Assembly: GCF_022965805.1 (NCBI RefSeq)
Contig: NC_133103.1
Coordinates: 45,516,071-45,580,070 of the forward strand
Length of the DNA: 64,000 bases
Origin: Primulina eburnea
Taxonomy: Eukaryota > Streptophyta > Magnoliopsida > Lamiales > Gesneriaceae
Direction: 5' to 3'
Shown here: one piece after another, positions 11,074 through 22,940 of the stretch
Numbering within the stretch: the first letter of the stretch is position 1
How the letters are laid out: the number at the start of each line of letters is the position of its first letter
Translations under genes and position numbers: made by a program
The notes under the pieces: generated by a model
Told to the model about the DNA's origin: nothing
The model's database searches: none
What the model saw: only the letters and a program-made list of their open reading frames with translations

Positions 11074-14000
11074 ATGGCATCATCATCTACAACACCACAT
11101 CCAACTATTGCACAAGGAGAAAAACCAGAAAAATTTTCTGGTGCAGATTTCAAAAAATGGCAACAAAAGATGCTTTTCTATCTCACAACCTTGAGTTTCT
11201 CAAGGTTCTTGAAGGAGGATCCTCCCACCGTTGCTGAAAACGAGATTGATGCGGAAGGGATGAGTTTAAGCGAATCTTTACAAGTTGCTGCTATGATCGA
11301 GAAATTCCCTCCATTGCGGAAGGATTTCAAGAACTATTTGAAGAATAAAAGAAAGGATATGAGATTGGAGAATCTCATTGTAAGATTGAGGATAGAAGAG
11401 GACAGCAAGAGCACCGAAGCCAAGGCAAGTGGAATGGCAGCAAAGGTGAACCTTGTTGAAACAAGTTTCAAAGGGAAGAAGAGAAAGTTTGAAAAGCAAC
11501 CACAACAAGGCCAACAACCACCAAACAAGAAGAAGTTCAAAGGCACTGGCTATAACTGCGGAAAACTAAATCACATGGCTAAGGATTGTAGGAGGCCAAA
11601 GAAGGGAAATCCTCAAGCCAACGTAGTTCAAGAAAGGTCGGTACCATTTGATTTTTCTCAACTTGACTTGTCTGCAGTTCTTTTAGAAGCAAACTTGGTT
11701 GAAAACCCCAACGAGTGGTGGGTTGATACGGGAGCAACTCGACACATATGCTCCAACAAAGGGATGTTCTCCACATACACTCCATCGACCGGGAGAAAAC
11801 TTTACATGGGGAACTCCGCTACATCTGAGGTGGTGGGCACCGGCAATGTCGTACTGAAGATGACATCGGGTTTGCAAGTAACCCTTGTTGATGTACTTCA
11901 TGTACCGGACATAAGAAAGAACCTCGTGTCGGGGTCTCTGTTGGTCAAACACGGGTTTAGACTAGTATTTGAGTCTAACAAGGTTATATTGACAAAGAAT
12001 GGTCATTTTATTGGAAAAGGATATCTCGATGAGAACCTTTTCAAGTTGAATGTAATGGCTTTAAGCCAAAATGTTGTTGAAAGTAATAAAGGAAAAAGTT
12101 CTATTTACTTGCTTGAGTGTTCTCATTTATGGCATGTTCGTTTAGGACACGTAAATTTTAATACCTTGCAACGTTTAATGAAACTTGAATTATTGCCTAA
12201 ACACAACGTCGATCCAACACACAAATGCGAGATATGTGTTGAAGCAAAAATGACCAAAGCGCCTTACCACTCGATTGAAAGATGTACTACTCCTCTAGAA
12301 CTAATACACACCGATCTTGGTGATTTAAAGTTTGTACAAACTAGAGGAGGAAAAAGATACTACGTGACATTCATTGATGATAATACAAGGTACTGTTACG
12401 TATATCTTTTGAGGTCAAAAGATGAAGCTCTTGAAGCATTCAAATGTTATAAGACCGAAGTTGAGAATCAACTAGGCAAACAAATAAAGAGAGTTCGAAG
12501 CGATAGAGGGGGCGAATACGGAGCACCGTTTGATGAATTCTGCACATCTGTGGGCATAATTCATGAGACCACTGCTCCTTATTCACCACAATCAAATGGA
12601 ATTGCCAAAAGAAAGAATCGAACTCTGAAAGACATGATGAATGCTATGTTAATAAGTTCAGGACTGACCCAAAACTTGTGGGGGGAAGCAATACTATCGG
12701 CTAATCACATCCTGAACAAGATACCCCACAAGAAAAATGACAAGTCACCTTATGAATTGTGGAAAGGTCACAAACCTTCCTACAAGTACCTTAAAGTGTG
12801 GGGGTGTCTAGCTAAGGTTGAAATACCAAAGCCTAAACAAGAGCGGATTGGACCAAAGACGGTCGACTGCATATTCATCGGATATGCACATAATAGTAGT
12901 GCCTATAGGTTTATAGTGCACAAATCTGAAAATGCAGAAATGAATACGGGCATGACAATTGAATCAAGAAATGCAGTATTTTTTGAAAATATATTTACTT
13001 GTAAAGAAAGGAAAGAAAATGGTTCTAGCAAGCGAAAACTTGAGACGGAAAATGAAGGTCAAGTACCTACACATGATCCAACTCTAAATGAAAATGCTAT
13101 ACCATTGGAAAGCTCTTCAAAGGAGCAAGAGCCAAGAAGAAGCAAAAGGGCTAGGATCTCAAAGTCCTTTGGTCCAGACTTCCATACTTTTATGTTGGAG
13201 AATGAACCAAAGAACATACAAGATGCTCTGGCTAGCCCCGACGCTCCTTATTGGAAAGAATCCATCAACTCAGAAATGGATTCCATTTTGCAAAACCATA
13301 CTTGGGAACTAGTGGATCTTCCACCAGGTACCAAGCCATTGGGATGCAAATGGATATTGAAAAAGAAAAAGAGAGTTGATGGAAGTATTGAAAAATACAA
13401 AGCCAGGCTTGTGGCCAAAGGATATAGACAAAGAGAAGGTCATGATTTCTTCGACACGTATTCACCAGTTTCAAGAATAACATCCATTCGTGTACTCATT
13501 GCTATCGCAGCTTTGCATAACCTTGAGATACATCAAATGGATGTCAAAACGGCATTCTTAAATGGTGAACTTGAAGAAGAAATATATATGGATCAACCTG
13601 AAGGCTTTGTTGTTAAAGGACAAGAAAGAAAGGTCTGTCGCTTAATTAAGTCTCTATACGGACTTAAACAAGCGCCCAAGCAATGGCACGAAAAATTTGA
13701 CAAAGTGGTATTGTCAAATGGATTTAAGATTAATGAGTGTGACAAATGTGTTTACATTAAAGGCACTCGAGAATCTTATGTGATGATATGTCTATATGTG
13801 GATGACATGCTAATAATGGGGAATAACCAAGAGTTGATTAAGGGTACAAAGAAAATGTTGACGAAACATTTTGATATGAAAGATATGGGTATTGCTGATG
13901 TAATTCTAGGGATTAAAATCTTTAGAACTCCAGAAGCAATAGTCCTATCTCAGTCTCATTATGTAGAAACAGTGTTAAAGAAGTTTAACACTTATGACTC

Positions 14001-14745
14001 TACCCCAGTAAAAACGCCTTTAGACGTGAATGTTCATTTGGCGAAGAATAGTGGAGAACCAGTTTTCCAATTGGAATACTCCAAAATTATTGGAAGCCTT
14101 ATGTACATCACTAACTGTACTAGACCTGACATCGCTTGTGCGGTTAACAAGTTAAGTCGGTATACAAGTAATCCTAGTAATGCACATTGGAAGGCGTTGA
14201 CAAGGGTGTTTAGATATTTAAAGCACACCTCAGAATATGGACTCAGTTACACAAGATATCCTGCAGTACTTGAAGGATACTGTGATGCAAATTGGATTTC
14301 TGACACCAATGACTCCAAATCCACTAGTGGCTATGTATTTAGCATTGGTGGAGGAGCAGTCTCTCGGAGGTCAACGAAACAAACTTGCATTGCAAGATCT
14401 ACTATGGAATCAGAGTTCATAGCGCTAGATAAAGCTGCAGAAGAAGCTGAGTGGCTGCGCAACTTTCTAGAGGACATTCCATGTTGGACAAGTTCAGTGC
14501 CAGCAATCATGATACATTGCGACAGTTAGTCGGCAATTGCAAGGGCACAAAACAGTATGTATAATGGCAAGTCTCGACACATTCGTCGAAGACATAATAC
14601 TGTGCGACAGTTGATCTCTAATGGAGTTATATCTGTTGATTATATTAAATCAAAGGATAACTTAGCGGATCCGCTTACAAAAGCATTAAATAGAGATCAA
14701 ATGTACTGTCTGTCAAAAGGAATGGGTTTAAAACCTACCAAATAA
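11074..14745 (+). pseudogene. Copia gag-pol polyprotein with stop codon and catalytic loss
   Basis: One frame of 1151 codons, a TAG at 14527-14529, then the same frame on to 14745. In order: a gag remnant; a zinc knuckle with G159 in place of the first Cys (then C162, H167, C172); the protease motif D218-T-G-A; GAG-pre-integrase (LWHVRLGH); the integrase core with D414 and D477 but K512 where the catalytic Glu should be; reverse transcriptase with Y908-V-D-D; and RNase H ending across the TAG (HCDS, stop, then SAIARAQN). Gag is about 160 residues before the knuckle, shorter than I expect, and the join near residues 54-62 looks like an internal in-frame deletion. Enzyme activity for integration is therefore lost; RT looks intact. 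Confidence 0.9.
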
Positions 14746-15280
14746 AGTTTTCATAGTGGCAACCCAACCTTGTAGATTGGAGATCCCAAGATCTTGGTTC
14801 AATGGGACAACTAAATTATGAAAACTTGTGGAATCACTCCTCATTCCTAAGACGATGAGTGAAGTTGCCTACAAAGGTAGTGACGTTAAGTATTGTACTT
14901 TTAATGATTCCGTTGCTTGCAAAAGCGGGGTAAGTAGGATACCCTTTTACAAGGAGATCACCTATGTACGTGTGAGGACGGGCCGCCTCGATGAAACACG
15001 TATGAAGCCAAGATGTGTTCCATGGCCAAAACGGACACAACCGATAAAACAAAATGGAAATGGAAGAAAGGTTGTCTTGTGGGTACAGTTGTCTGGTTTT
15101 ACATGAACCGCCAAGAAGTTCAAGACATCACGTTCACTTCGTGGCCTAGTAAATCCGATTGTATTCCACTAGGGAAGGTTCAAAGCCAAAAGCCACCTCT
15201 CCTGATGAGATAATTTTTCGTATATACCCTCTCTTATGCATCACGAGCATTCATGCATTAATTTCATTCATGTGGGGGAT
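14746..15280 (+). other. Copia 3' untranslated region and polypurine tract
   Basis: Non-coding stretch between the pol stop and the 3' LTR, ending in the polypurine tract tgtgggggat. No gene seen; the open frames here are short. Confidence 0.6.
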
Positions 15281-16025
15281 TGTTGGAATTTTGATGCTTA
15301 ATGAATGAAAATTAAGCAAGTAAATCAATGTGTTTGATTTGGAAAAATTCGAAAAGAAAAACGAAGCTTAATGAACGAATATTAAGTTCGATTGTTCTGA
15401 ATAAAACTCGAAAGAGTTCATCATATGTTGAAAAAACATAAATCGAGTAGTCGGAACGTGTAAGGGACGGAAAAGAAAGAAAAAAAAAAAGAGAGGCTCG
15501 GTGAACAGTGCCATGCGCGCGGCCGCGCGGGCATGCGCGCAGCCGCGCGCGCCTGCCGAGACAGTGGCAGGCGCGCGAGCGCTCGGCAGCACGCGCACGG
15601 ACGCGTCCCTTCGAAATTTTTCTGACATTTTTTCATTCTTTTGGCATTGTTTGATGCTTGTGGTCAGTTACAAGTGCCAAGGGACACCCCTATGATTGAA
15701 AGATCATGTCTCTTACATGGAAAACATTAAATGCATGATTATTTGAAAATCAAAACCACTTTTAACATACAAGCATAAGCATATTCTCCTTCTTCCTTTC
15801 TTCTTCAAGAGAGAGTTCATCCATTTCTTTGTGAAAGAACTTGAATATTTGTGTGCTCATTATTCAAGTGTTGTAGTTGTATCTTGGGAGAAGATTGCCA
15901 CAAACTCTAGCACATTGTGAGGGCAAATTCTTCTTAAGGAGAAAGTGTTCAACACTTGCCTCTACAAAGCCATTTTCATTGTTTTCTTCTTGCTTTCCCT
16001 CATATTTTGAATACCCCAAACAACA
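15281..16025 (+). repeat. 3' LTR of the copia element
   Basis: 745 bp, matching the 5' LTR except for about 67 bp missing from the GC-rich hairpin block (15518-15602 here) and a few substitutions (for example actgtt/attgtt and gagtgct/gtgtgct). Confidence 0.9.
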
Positions 16026-16444
16026 CCAATGACATCTAGAAATAAATAAATAAAAATTAGAAGTAAACATAAAAATAATAAAAAAAACCTGATAGATCCC
16101 TAAGTAAATAAATAAAAAAAATCAGCTTATCAAAAAGTTCATTCTCATCAATGACATTTGCTTTCTTCAAATCTCTAAAGCTTTTGAATTCAAATATACT
16201 TGATGAAAAAGTATCATCAAAAATCTCGCAGACATTAGTTTTATTCATAAACATGATTTTGTATTTATGTGTTGTTGTCTTGTATTTCGGACGATTATCT
16301 GGAACAATTATGTTTTTAATTGCAAAAAGATGATCTTCTTTCAGAATTGGTTTCATTTTCTATATGAGGCCTTCTTTTATTGTTGCATGAATGCACGAAC
16401 CCTAACAAAATGGAGAGAATCTATATATTATATTTAATTGTTTT

Positions 16445-18676
16445 GAGGATTTCAATATCAAATATAAGAAAATTTGTTATCTCCTGATCATGAAAGATGA
16501 ATTCGAAAATAGGTCCACTGTTTCCATATGGAGGAAGATCGTAACAATGAATCAGTCGTAGTTTGAACGTCCACTGCCAGGTTGAAGGTTCCACTTCACG
16601 AACATAACCGAATAAAGGGGCCATTAGGGTATGAAAGACTTATTGGCTACAAAATGAATTTGAGCACGGTTTTGGAATTTGGCAGCGTATTTGTAATCTG
16701 GCTGTTGTGTGTGATGATAATATATCATGCAAATTTATATATGTATTTATAGATTAAAAAAACATTAGTTTTAAATTAAAAAAAATGGCTTCAAACGAAG
16801 CAAAATTTTTGGAACATGTGTCAAATTTCAGAATTCAGATGTAAATTTTAATTTTATTTGGTTTTTAATTCCGACTTGTAATAGGTTTATAATTCCCAGA
16901 AGGGAATTTAATTTTTGGATTTGAAATTTGAAAGTAATTTAATTTTGTTTGTTATTCCTAGAAGAGATTCAATTTTCAAGTATTATACATACACATACAT
17001 TAATATATAGTTTTAATAATGAATTAAATATCTTTAATCATTTATTATAATAACATTTCTCGATTATTTCCTTTTTTAGAATGTCTATTTAGATGATAAA
17101 TTACTTAAAATAGCAGATAACTCTGTTTTTATATATATAGATAATCGTATATATATTTGTTATAAATAATGTAGTTAACTCTCCTACGAAATATTATATT
17201 CTTGTTGTCGCACGTCGAGACATGGATTATCTTAATTTGAGACAGATAGCAAGTTCCATCATCTATGATTCCATTGATGAAAAGAGTTACAATAAGATTA
17301 TCTGATGTTGCATTTCATGGGTGAAACGATCTCACTTTAAACGGGTGAATTTGAAATTAAATATATGAATATTTTTTAGAGGATTTCAATATCAAATATA
17401 AACAAATATCAAATATAAGAAAATTTGTACCTCCTGATCATGGAAGATGCATTCGAAAGTAGGTCCACTGTTTCCATATTGAGGAAGATCGTAACAACGA
17501 ATTAGTCGTAATTTGGAAGCCCACTGCCAGGTTGAAGGTTACACTTCATGAACATAATTGAATAAATGGACCATTAGGGTATCAAAGACATATTGGCTAC
17601 AAAATGAATTTGAGCACGGTCTTGGAATTTGGCAGAGTATTTGTAATCTGGCTGTTGTGTGTGATGATAATATATCATGCAAATTTATATATGTATTTAT
17701 AGATTAAAAAAGCATTAGTTTTAAAACGATTTCAAACGAAGCAAAATTTTTGGAACATGTGTCAAATTTCAGAATTCATATGTAAATTTTTGTATTTGGT
17801 TTTTTATTCCGACTTGTATTAGCTAGGTTTATAATTCCCAGAAGGGAATTTAATTTTTGGATTTGAAATTTGTAATGTAATTTAATTTGGTTTGTTATTC
17901 CTAGAAGAGATTCAATTTTCAAGTATTATACATACACATACATTAATATACAGTTTAATAAGGAATTAAATATCTTTCATCATTTATTATAATAACATTC
18001 TCGATTATTTCTTTTTTTAGAATGTCTATTTAGATGGGAAATTACTTAAAATAGCAGACAACTCTGCTTTTATATATACATATATATATAATCGTATATA
18101 TATTTGTTATAAATAATGTAGTTAACTCTCCTAAGAAATATTAAATTCTTGTTGTCGTACGTCGAGACATGGATTATCTTAATTTGAGACAGATAGCAAG
18201 TTCCATCATCTATGATTCCATTGATGAAAAGAGTTACAATAAGATTATCTGTTGTTGCATTTCATGGGTGAAGCGATCTCACTTTAAAATTTCGGGTGAA
18301 CTTGAAATTAGATATAAGAATTTTTTTTAGAGGATTTCAATATCAAATATAAGAAAATTTGTACCTCCTGATCATGAAAGATGCATTGGAAAGTAGGTCC
18401 ACTGTTTCCATATGGAGGAAGATCGTAACAACGATTTAGCTGTAGTTTGAAAGCCATATATGTATTTATAGACTAAAAAACATTATTTTTAAATTATTAA
18501 TAAACGATTTCAAACGAAGCAAAATTTTTGGAACATGTGTCAAATTTCAGAATTCATATGTAAATTTTAATTTGTATTTGGTTTTTAATTCCGACTTGTA
18601 TTAGCTAGGTTTATAATTCCCATAAGGGAATTTAATTTTTAGATTTGAAATTTGAAATGTAATTTAATTTGGTTTG

Positions 18677-18718
<42 letters not shown>

Positions 18719-18945
18719 ATCGTATATACATTTGTTATAAATAATGTAGTTAACTCTGCTACGAAATATTATATTCTTGTTGTCGCACGTCGAGACATGT
18801 ATTATCCTAATTTGAGACAGATCGCAAGTTCCATCATCTATGATTCCATTGATGAAAAGAGTTACAATAAGATTATCTGATGTTGCATTTCATGGGTGAA
18901 GCGATCTCACTTTAAATTCAGGTGAATTTGAAATTAATCACAAGA
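16445..18945. repeat. Three tandem copies of a unit of about 940 bp covering RPA exon 1 and its upstream region
   Basis: The exon end lies at 16481, 17431 and 18365, giving periods of 950 and 934 bp. Each copy begins aggatttcaatatcaaatat and later shares the block from cacgtcgagacatg to gcatttcatgggtga (about 17209-17325, 18159-18275, 18786-18902). Copy 3 (18330-18945) lacks most of the exon and part of the middle, and has gained an (AT)n run (18679-18714). Copy 2 keeps a 144-bp exon (17574-17431) with one in-frame stop. Copies 2 and 3 keep a GT donor (GAG|GTAC); copy 1 has GAGATA, so its donor is lost. Confidence 0.85.
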
Positions 18946-19256
18946 ATTAGTAAATATGACTAAATTAACTAAAAATGAATTTGAAATTCACGTAATTTTA
19001 ATTGTCTGAACAAGTTAAACTGATTTGAAACGACTTAGATCCAAACACAATATGATATAATATGGAAGTTTAATCGTCCGAACAAGTTAAATTGATTTCA
19101 AACATAACTAATTTTACTAGAGATAACAATATAATTTTTTTTCGTTGAATGCATTTTTGGTTCTATATTTGCTATTTTGATTCTATATATGATTAAATTT
19201 CAGTTTTGTTTATCATTTTTTTAAAAATCTATTCTTTTTCTCATGATCATATCAGC
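18946..19256. other. AT-rich spacer, nothing recognised
   Basis: No coding or RNA signal seen between the Helitron-related repeats and the hAT element. Confidence 0.4.
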
Positions 19257-20390
19257 TAGACCTGGCCAAAGTCAGGTCTGACCCGAGCCTGAACCGGAAC
19301 TAGCCCGTGGTCAATGGGTCGATTAACCGGATTAACGGGTTTGACCCAGAACCGTGGCCGAAACTACCCTAAGTCGGCCCGGTTACAATTTATGGCTAAA
19401 AACTCGTGACCTGCCTAGTTGGACGGGTCTGACCCGACGGGTCGGACAATACTTGCTGGTTCAAATCGGACCAAAATTGGTGAGTTGACCGTTGCAAAAT
19501 AAATTTCCGGTTTTTCTCATATTTTTCACACAATTTTCTCTCAATCTCTAATTCACAATTCTTTCTTGATTATAAAGTTATCGAGTTCGAGCATCCCCAT
19601 TTCCTTCATTCAATGTCGTTATCTATGATCTTGATTTTTTTGATGAGGAACATCAAGAACGAAAACAAGAGGTTCATCAAACACATCATCATCAAAGTCA
19701 AGAAAGTACAAACAATCCGATATCTTCACCAAACATTTCAAAAATGTGACGCTTTCCTCCGGTGATATCCAAGCCAAATGCAAATATTGTTCGAAAACTT
19801 AAAAATTTCAACAAGAATGCGCTTTTGGAACTTTAAAGTGGCACGCCGAGAAAAATCATCATGTGGAAATTGGTAGTGATCGTTCTCAAACTCAAATTCT
19901 TACAGTCTCTTCACAATCGGGTAATGATTCTCAACTTTTTAATTTTTTGAAGCTAAATTTAGAGAAAAAACGGCTAAATCTTGTGTGGTTGAATAACTTT
20001 CTTTTAGTTTTAATAGTAAACTATCTTTTGAAAATTGGCTTCTACATTGCAAACCTTAAATTAGACATATCTAACGAAATACACTCAAATGCGCAATTAA
20101 AAAATTAGTCGTTGCACAAAAAAATAAATTAAAAGAATTTGTTAGTTTAAATAATAAAGTGTGAGGCCCGGGGCCGAAGAGGGCGGGGGGTGATCGCCGG
20201 TGCCATCAGTTGCACAGACAATGAGCGGCTCCTAGCAAGTTCTAGGTGGAGGGAACATAAATGAACCGACCCACATGGGAATGAGAGGGATCCCGAGACT
20301 GTTCAATGTAATGGACTGTATAGTTGAAGAGGCCTTAAAAGATTTGATTGATACTACTCATATCACGAAGGTGCATCTTCTTTTAGGTAG

Positions 20391-20480
20391 CTCATCACAT
20401 AAGAACTCCAAAGTTAAGCGTGCTTGACTTGGGGCAATTTTGGGATAGGTGACCTCCTAAGAAGTTTCCTAGGGTGCGTG
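20391..20480 (+). other. 5S rRNA-like segment in the 5' Cassandra LTR
   Basis: It resembles the 3' two-thirds of plant 5S rRNA: catcacataagaactcc, then the A-box-like aagttaagcgtgcttg (20411-20426), then a C-box-like gataggtgacctcctaagaag. The A box is intact; the C box has lost two G residues. It is part of the LTR and not a 5S gene. Confidence 0.8.
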
Positions 20481-20863
20481 TGAGTGAGAACATAAGCACG
20501 ATGGAAAGACTCGTCTTGGTACAGTGAGGACAGTCGTCAAATCTGGGGCGTTAGAAGTGGTATTAGAGCCGACCTCTCTTAATACGGTGTGGTTCGGGGA
20601 CGAACCAAGCGGAAGCTGGTGGGCATGTGAGGCTCGGGGCCGACGAGGACGGGGCGTGATCGCCAGTGTCATCAGTTGCACGGACAATGAGCGGCTCTTG
20701 ACAGGCTTCTAGGTGGAGGGAACATGAATGAACCGACCCACACGAAAATGAGAGGGATTCCGAGACTGTTCAATGTAATAGACTGTACAGTTGAAGAGGG
20801 CTTAAAAGATTTGATTGGTACTACTCATATCACGAAGGTGCATCTTTTTTTCGGTAGCTCATC

Positions 20864-20950
20864 ACATAAGAACTCCAAAGTAAAGCGTGCTTGACTTGGG
20901 GCAATTTTGGGATGGGTGACCTCCTGGGAAGTTTCCTAGGGTGCGTGTGA
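20864..20950 (+). other. 5S rRNA-like segment in the 3' Cassandra LTR
   Basis: Same block as in the 5' LTR, here with an intact C-box-like gatgggtgacctcctgggaa (20911-20930) but one T-to-A change in the A box (agtaaagcgtgcttg). The two LTRs have thus decayed in different promoter boxes. Confidence 0.8.
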
Positions 20951-22639
20951 GTGAGGACATAAGCACACTGGAAAGACTCGTCTTGGTACAGTGAGGACAG
21001 TCGTCAAATCTGGACCGTTACATAAAATTTCTTTGTGTTCGGATATTTGGATCGTTCATTGGCAAAGTTGTTCATATATAGGTATTATATGTTATTGGAT
21101 TGATAGTTTTGAAACATTCAAAATATATTGCATGTATATATATGTTTTAATGAACACACACGAAATAAAATATTTCTCAATTTATATTTTTTTTATTTTA
21201 GAATATATGTTCTAAATTCTCAAGTTTTTTCAATTTCTTTTGATAATGCTAGTGAAAATACTTCTTGTATTAGTGACTTATTGAAATATGTAAATCATTA
21301 CTATGTGATAGATTTTTCATATTAGATGCACATGTCATATTTTAAATTGTGTGTTAAAAATGAACTAAAAAAGTTATCATCCCATATTCAACCAATAAGG
21401 AACCCAATTCATTATCTATGGACACATCCTCAAGTTATGAAACAATTTGACAAATTTTTTGCAAAATAAATTTTATGAGACCAAAATGGTTTGCACGAGA
21501 CGTTCTAACTCGTTGGAATTCAACAATATAAATTATTATTATCGTATTTTGAATATAAAGATTTATTATTTATAATTTTCAGCGACATGTTTAAGCTCGT
21601 GATATTCATTTATTTTCGAATCAATAGAAAATATACACTAGTATTTGTGAAGTTTTAAAAGTTTTTAATGATGCTAGAGACCAATTATCTGGTCTTTATT
21701 ATTCTACTTCTCATTTAGTTTTAACACATTGTTGTAACATCACATATATTTTTAGTGAACATATTAATCTAGTGATGATGTTTAGTTCAATGTATTTATG
21801 TAATGAAAGCGAAATGAGAAAAATATTTTTTATAAATTCCTGAAATATTTTTATATGCTTTTGTTTTAGATCATATACTAAATTGTATTATTTACAAAAA
21901 TGTTAATATCATATTATGATTCTTTACACCATACTACGGAAACAGTTCTTAATATTTCATTGATTTAAAAAAAATTAAAACTCATTATATGATATTTATA
22001 ATGAATATAACAACAAATATGATGAACAAATTGTTCCACATGAATCATAATTCATTATCATTAACAATATTACTTCTAAAATTACTAAATAACAATATTT
22101 ATTAAAGGAAAAGGAAATATCCACGAAGATCCTCAAGTTCCGGCCAGGAACTTGAGAATTGTTTTAGCACTACTTTTCATTTTAGCGATGAAGATAAGAA
22201 AACTTTCAACATATTGCGATAGTGGCGGCAAAAAAGACAAATATATTCAATTTTGTCTATAATGAAAAAAGAAATTGTAGCTTGCTCAATTTCAACGGTT
22301 GCAGTGGTTCAATGTTTTAGTAGGAGGAAGTACATTAGACGATAGATATTCTAGCTTAATATTAGAAAATTTGAAAGCTCGATGTTTGCTCAATAATTGG
22401 TTAAAAGCCGCTGACCAAACACACCATGTTAAAAGTGAAGAAGAATACCAAGACGAAACTAGCTAGGGAGCATCAGAAAAAACGACGGGAGGAAATGCGA
22501 GTGAATGTGATTGATCATAATGAAATATAATAGATTTTATATCAGAAGTTAAAAGTTGAAATGTAATAGAATTTTTATTGAGAAAATGTAATATTTTTTA
22601 TTGGGATAATGAAATAATATTTGATAGAGTTTTAATAAG

Positions 22640-22940
22640 TGCAATTGATAAGTGTCTTTTTTACATGTTTTAATTGTGTTATTTTAATCTATTATTGCAT
22701 TAGTTTATGATATCGAATATGCATTTTATCATTTTTATTCATAATTTATGCATATTGTTCGTCTCTCACATGTTTCGTTTGATTTATAGGTGGACTTGAT
22801 CAAAAAGAAAGAAATTATTGGCTAAGTTGCGAAGAGGGCCCTCAAGCAAATAAAGAATATTTGCGTGAAGGGCGTGCAAGGGCGATATGTTTTACCCGCT
22901 CCAACACACCATTTTGAAGAACTGAATATGCAACACCGAG
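22640..22940 (+). repeat. Possible LTR fragment within the 3' part of the hAT element
   Basis: The sequence from about 22640 (aagtgtcttttttacatgtt) to gggcgtgcaagggcg at 22870-22884 resembles gypsy LTR text by style only. No boundaries or duplication were found, so it may simply be hAT 3' sequence. Confidence 0.25.

Larger units (their letters stand above)
10214..16025 (+). mobile_element. Ty1/copia LTR retrotransposon, young but defective
   Basis: 5' LTR 10214-11025 (812 bp) and 3' LTR 15281-16025 (745 bp) both run TG...CA. The TSD ccaat is perfect (10209-10213 and 16026-16030). A purine tract tgtgggggat (15271-15280) abuts the 3' LTR. By eye the LTRs differ at only a handful of bases plus one GC-rich block missing from the 3' copy, so the insertion is recent. 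No initiator-Met PBS is visible after 11025. It lies inside an RPA-like exon of the Helitron, in the opposite orientation. Domain order protease-integrase-RT-RNase H marks it as copia. Confidence 0.95.
9125..16624 (-). pseudogene. RPA70-like (replication protein A) pseudogene of the Helitron, split by a copia element
   Basis: Exon 1 (16624-16481, 48 codons) begins MAPLFGYVREVEPSTWQW. Exon 2 (about 16356-16110) encodes KYKTTTHKYKIMFMNKT, typical of the first OB fold of plant RPA1-like proteins. The next exon is interrupted by the copia insertion; either side of it the sequence reads DV | IGKIIPRDSPQNKEISGRA through the duplicated ccaat. Further pieces follow: a degraded OB fold (10060-9790), ISTISMKSAPNIMKEL (about 9750-9617), the zinc-ribbon exon GSFWVYARI...WYLSCKKCPKK (9512-9350) and LLWDRESIQIIGK (about 9258-9125). 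The second Cys pair of the ribbon is broken (REKC instead of C-x2-C). Several frameshifts and stops show it is dead. RPA binds single-stranded DNA; the Helitron version probably helped rolling-circle transposition. Confidence 0.8.
2548..18945 (-). mobile_element. Decayed autonomous-type Helitron (RPA-like plus Rep/helicase), internally disrupted
   Basis: On the minus strand, RPA70-like exons (16624 to about 9125) are followed by a Rep/Pif1-type helicase gene (7022 to 2548). This pairing is known for plant Helitrons, which encode a HUH Rep fused to a Pif1 helicase and often an RPA-like single-strand-binding protein. The limits given are the outermost sequences I can assign; the true 5' TC and 3' CTRR ends were not found. 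Later events inside it are the copia insertion at 10214-16025, a TRIM at 8318-8667, tandem duplications at 7809-8871 and triplication of the 5' region. That both genes belong to one element is inferred from orientation and order. Confidence 0.7.
20160..21022 (+). mobile_element. Cassandra-type TRIM retrotransposon (5S rRNA-like LTRs) inside the hAT element
   Basis: Two direct LTRs (20160-20555, 396 bp; 20626-21022, 397 bp) flank a 70-bp internal domain that starts with a near-perfect initiator-Met PBS (tggtattagagc, 20558-20569; one C-to-T change) and ends in a purine-rich tract. TSD taaag (20155-20159) / taaaa (21023-21027). Each LTR contains a 5S rRNA-like block, the hallmark of Cassandra. 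Total 863 bp, at the upper end of the size I know for the family. It has no coding capacity and relies on other elements for enzymes. Confidence 0.92.
19615..22515 (+). pseudogene. hAT transposase pseudogene (BED finger to dimerisation domain)
   Basis: The BED-type finger (CKYCSK at about 19779, KWHAEKNH at about 19837) follows a frameshift after SPNISK. The catalytic region is recognisable after the Cassandra insertion as SLCSDIW (about 21029) and VFSISFDNASENTS (about 21220). The C-terminal dimerisation part reads FNILRWWRQKRQIYSILS and ISTVAVVQCFS (about 22206-22320). There are many stops and frameshifts, so it is long dead. The family cuts and pastes DNA, leaving 8-bp duplications. Confidence 0.75.

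Noticed and set aside
18679..18714. (AT)n runs as functional elements (also 807, 5183, 53617, 59844)
   Set aside because: Ordinary microsatellites; nothing ties them to a function.
20391..20480. A genuine 5S rRNA gene
   Set aside because: Only part of 5S is recognisable, it is repeated in both LTRs, and it has changes in the promoter boxes; it belongs to Cassandra.
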